The notes under the pieces: model-generated
What the model was told of the DNA's origin: nothing
Database searches by the model: none
The model's input: only the letters and a program-made list of their open reading frames with translations
Origin: Topomyia yanbarensis
Taxonomy: Eukaryota; Arthropoda; Insecta; Diptera; Culicidae
DNA length: 64,000 bases
Direction of reading: 5' to 3'
NCBI RefSeq assembly: GCF_030247195.1
Contig: NC_080671.1
Location: forward strand, 203,836,897 to 203,900,896
Shown here: in pieces, positions 60,845-64,000 of the stretch
Numbering within the stretch: the first letter of the stretch is position 1
Layout of the letters: every line of letters starts with the position of its first letter
Made by a program: the position numbers and the translations under genes

Positions 60845-61042
60845 ATGTTGAAATACAAAAAAACAATGGCTTTTACGGAAAAAGGAGATATTACCGTTGT
60901 GCCAGTAGACCACGCTAAACATTCTAAGCAAGTAGCTGCTGGGAAGCATAAGCAGGATGACGGATCAGCAAGCGATGAATCGAACAACATCCACGAAACT
61001 AAGCGCGGTCGTGGAAGACCGAAAAAGAAACAGCACATGTAA
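60845..61042 (+). CDS. Small basic frame with AT-hook-like tail, maybe displaced ORF1 C-terminus
   Basis: 65-residue ATG frame, 43 bases after ORF1 and 28 bases before ORF2. It ends in KRGRGRPKKKQHM, containing the RGRP core of an AT-hook with flanking lysines. Either a separate small protein, or the end of ORF1 after a frameshift. The second is more likely because such basic tails belong to ORF1 proteins, but this cannot be decided here. Confidence 0.5.
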   Translation: MLKYKKTMAFTEKGDITVVPVDHAKHSKQVAAGKHKQDDGSASDESNNIHETKRGRGRPKKKQHM

Positions 61043-61070
61043 CAATCACGACTACCAAAGATAAGTATCA

Positions 61071-61783
61071 ATGGCTTGTCAAAGTTATAATATCGCGTTA
61101 ATTAATATTAATAACATCACTAAGCAAACTAAAATTAACGCATTACATCGATTCATTCGTTCAGTAGACTCGGACCTTGTGCTATTGCAAGAAGTCGAAA
61201 ATGGTAAAAATTAGTTTTGCCCGGATACAACTTAACATTTAACATTGATCATCTAAAACGAGGGACTGAAATCGCATTAAAAACCCATATACCTTTCTCA
61301 CGAGTTGCAAAAAGTTTAGACTCACGATTGATTTCAGTCAGAATACACGACAGTGTTACATTAGTAAACGTTTACACTCCTTCGGGAGCACAACATCGTG
61401 CACAAAGGGAATATTTTTTCAATTCCACAATTGCGTATTACCTAAGACATAAAACCGAACATGTAATCCTTGGAGGCGATTTCAACGCTGTCATCAACGC
61501 GAAAGATGCGACTGGAGAGAGCAGCTATAGCCTTGCTCTACGAAATACCGTACAGCAGATGAGACTGCGCGATATTTGGGACTGTCTACACCCCATTCGA
61601 GTAGAACACACTTACATTACACATTTCTCTGCCTCAAGAATTGATCGTTTTTACGTCAGTACAAGTCTACTATCTCAACTCAGGAATATAAATACAAACG
61701 TGTGCTCCTTTACTAACCATCTAGCTTTGACCTCCATATTGTGTTTACCGTACTTGGGTAGGGAACAAGGAACAGGGTGTTAG
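61071..61783 (+). pseudogene. L1-like ORF2 endonuclease part, frameshifted
   Basis: ORF2 starts at ATG 61071 (MACQSYNIALININNITKQT) and reaches SDLVLLQEVENG, including the catalytic Glu of APE endonucleases. It then meets TAG 61212-61214. The homologous sequence resumes in another frame at 61217 (LPGYNLTFNIDHLKRGTEIA, GGDFNAVINAKDATG, ASRIDRFYVS, FTNHLALTSI). GGDFN is intact; the usual SDH is replaced by TNHLA. Ends at TAG 61781-61783. One frameshift near 61211-61217 separates the halves. Confidence 0.82.
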
Positions 61784-61787
61784 TACA

Positions 61788-61980
61788 TGGTCTCTTCGTC
61801 CGCATGTACTAACACAAGAGAACATAGATGAATTTCAACACAAATGGGATTATTGGACTAGGTAGAAACGTTACTTTTCTTCCTGGATGAAATGGTGGAT
61901 TACATACACGAAACCCAACATTAAATCGTTCTTCAAATGGAAAACGAAGCAAATATATGAGGATTTTCACGACCAGCACC
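61788..61980 (+). pseudogene. L1-like ORF2 linker between endonuclease and RT
   Basis: Frame from 61788 reads WSLRPHVLTQENIDEFQHKW, DYWTR, TAG at 61863-61865 (context suggests a former CAG), KRYFSSWMKWWITYTKPNIK, SFFKWKTKQIYEDFHDQHQ. A frameshift near 61980 leads into the RT frame (NSLYSQLREAYESYYG). Confidence 0.75.
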
Positions 61981-64000
61981 AATTCTCTCTATTCTCAACT
62001 GCGAGAAGCTTACGAGAGCTATTACGGGAACACGAGTATGCTCTCAGTGATTAATCGCTTGAAAGGACAAATGCTGCAACCTCAACGCAGTTTTAATCAA
62101 ATATTCATGCATATTAACGAAACATACGTAGCGGGAGAGCCGCTCTCTGAATTCCAACTTGAAGAACAGCGACGTAGAAAAACAGTGATCGATCGGTTAG
62201 AGATAGACGAAAACCACACTTCCGAGGACTCTGCGGAAATAGAGGATCATGTTTTTAACTACTTCAGAGAGTTATACAGCGAAAGAGAAATGAGTGAGAA
62301 TACAGAATTCAATTGCGATAGGATGGTGCCAATAGACAGTGGATCAAATGATGCGTGTATGAAAGAAATCAACACAGAAGAAATTTATCAAGTAATCAAA
62401 GCAAGTGCATCTAAAAAGTCGCCAGGACCAGATGGAATACCGAAGGAGTTCTTCCTTCGAACTTTCGATGTTATCCGTCGTCATCTTAATCTTATTCTAA
62501 ATGAAGCCCTACAAAGCGAACTTCCCTGTGAGTTCGTTCAAGGGGTTATTGTGCTAGCCAAAAAAAAACACTCTGGACAGAACCTAAAATCTTACCGTCC
62601 CATCTCCCTTCTAAATTTTGATTTTAAACTTCTCTCTAGTGTACTTAAAGTCAGACTTGATCGTGTTCTTAGAGAACATCAAGTTATTAGCCATTCCCAG
62701 AAATGTTCTAACTCCAATCGAAACATCTTTCAAGCGACCCTAAGCATAAAAGACCGTATTGCTCAGATAAAAAACCAAAAAAAGACAGGAAAGTTAATAT
62801 CGTTTGACCTTGACCATGCATTTGATCGAGTTGATCATAAATTTTTGTTCCAAACAATGACATCTCTTGGTATAAATATCGGCTTGGTAAGGCTGCTTGC
62901 AGAAATAGGAGCACAATCCACCTCTAAGATGTTAATAAATGGCCATCTTTCATCAGCATTCCCAATCCAACGTTCCGTGCGTCAGGGGGATCCTCTATCT
63001 ATGCATCTTTTCGTGATATACTTACAACCCCTACTTAGCAGACTCGAGCAAATTTTCAGCGGACCAGATGATCTCTTGGTGGTATACGCTGACGACATTT
63101 CTCTTGTCACAACGCGTTCAAGAAAAATTGAAGCAGCAAAGGAACTCTTTCGGGTGTTCGAATGGTGCTCTGGAGCAGTTCTAAATCTCAACAAAACTAA
63201 ATCTTTAGATTTAAGGCTTGTATAGTACGAAAATAGAAATGAAATTCCATGGTTACAAACTTCAGAAACGTTAACATTTCTTGGAATAACGTACGCAAAA
63301 TCTATTCGGCTGATGGTTAATCTTAATTGGGATCCCCTTTTAACGAAATTTGCACGGCTACTCTGGCTGCATAAAATGCGTTCTCTAAGTTTGCACCAAA
63401 AAATTATTGTATTGAACACTTATGCTGTCGAAAATATAGTATACAGCCTCAGTAATTCATATTAACAACATATGCATATTGCAAAATTAACATCTCTCAT
63501 GGGATCATTTCTATGGGCTGGGCAATCAATAAGAGTTTCCATGAACCATCCAATGCTCAAAATTGAACAATGCGGCTTAAAACTACAAGTTCCGAGATTT
63601 AAATGCAAGTCTCTATTGATTAGTCGACACTTACGAGAAGCAGAGTCCATGCCATTTTATAATTCATTCATAGCGCGATCTCAAAATCCTCCATATTTAG
63701 CAGAAATCCCTTCCAACTGCCCTTGCTTGAGAATAGTATGTCAAGAGATATGTTATATGGTTGAAGACACAATACTAAATCCTTCAACAAACGTAATACA
63801 TGCTCATTTTCTGAAGACAATCGAAGCTCCTAAAGTTATGACCCAAAATCCAGGAGTCGACTGGAAGCAGGTCTCTCGGAGGCTTGACACAACAGAAAGA
63901 AGCCTTTATTATTTGCTAATTAATCAAAAACTGTCTCACAATAAAATATTGTTCCGATTGCAAATATCCAACACTGATATATGCTCCCACTGCAATGTAG
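61957..64000 (+). pseudogene. L1-like ORF2 reverse transcriptase, running off the window
   Basis: From ATG 61957 the frame encodes 422 residues to TAG 63223-63225, then stays in frame to a TAA at 63463-63465 and again to base 64000. RT motifs: SPGPDG at residues 155-160, KSYRPISLLN, motif A FDLDHAFD at 283-290, motif B RQGDPLSMHLF at 342-352, motif C YADD at 377-380. After the first stop the homologous C-terminal region continues (ETLTFLGITYAKSIR, LTSLMGSFLWAG, and at the end ISNTDICSHCNV, the start of a Cys/His motif). Affiliation with L1/Tx1-type elements is a judgement from RQGDPLSMHLF and the ORF1/ORF2 layout. The element is inactive. Confidence 0.85.

Overview
This is non-coding, repeat-dominated eukaryotic DNA. 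It is AT-rich, has no compact gene array, and carries a dense stack of decayed transposons. The non-LTR element types (a CR1-type element with a PHD-finger ORF1, and an L1-like element with a CCHC-knuckle ORF1), a tRNA-derived SINE and several MITE/hAT families look like a mosquito genome, most likely culicine. That assignment is inference from family resemblance, not a database match. No intact host gene was found. I see two decayed host-like coding segments.

Layout. 1-9.7 kb: end of a tandem-repeat-filled DNA element, a reverse-transcriptase (RT) relic split by a complete hAT-like element, a second RT relic, and a second copy of that hAT. 11-14.7 kb: a family-A repeat, a TTYATT low-complexity tract, and a 984-bp element with a 9-bp target duplication. 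16.9-20 kb and 26.9-33.6 kb: two copies of one ~2-kb repeat, here called D. Because the copies are paralogous, each gives the empty site for insertions in the other, so one PIF/Harbinger-like and two hAT-like elements are defined to the base. 22.1-24.5 kb: a complete 2.36-kb element with ACTGATA termini and about six ~300-bp internal repeats. 35.6-38.3 kb: a hAT inside a MITE, then a ~350-bp-arm inverted repeat. 38.3-44.9 kb: family A/B repeats, a decayed host exon (hobbit-like lipid-transfer protein, tentative), a perfect 27-bp hairpin. 45-49.4 kb: a SINE, then a 3.15-kb hAT inserted into an unrecognised coding-like segment. 50.1-56 kb: a family-B repeat holding a SINE and a 4.6-kb CR1 element on the minus strand. 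56.2 kb: a (TA)n tract. 59.9-64 kb: an L1-like element running off the right edge.

The genes present belong to transposons. The CR1 RT frame (755 codons) is uninterrupted, but its endonuclease has lost the GDFN-containing part and ORF1 is broken. The L1-like ORF2 has several stops and frameshifts. Neither looks autonomous now. I found no convincing new biological system. The most informative material is the set of exactly dated nested insertions and several non-autonomous DNA elements with conspicuous subterminal repeat arrays.
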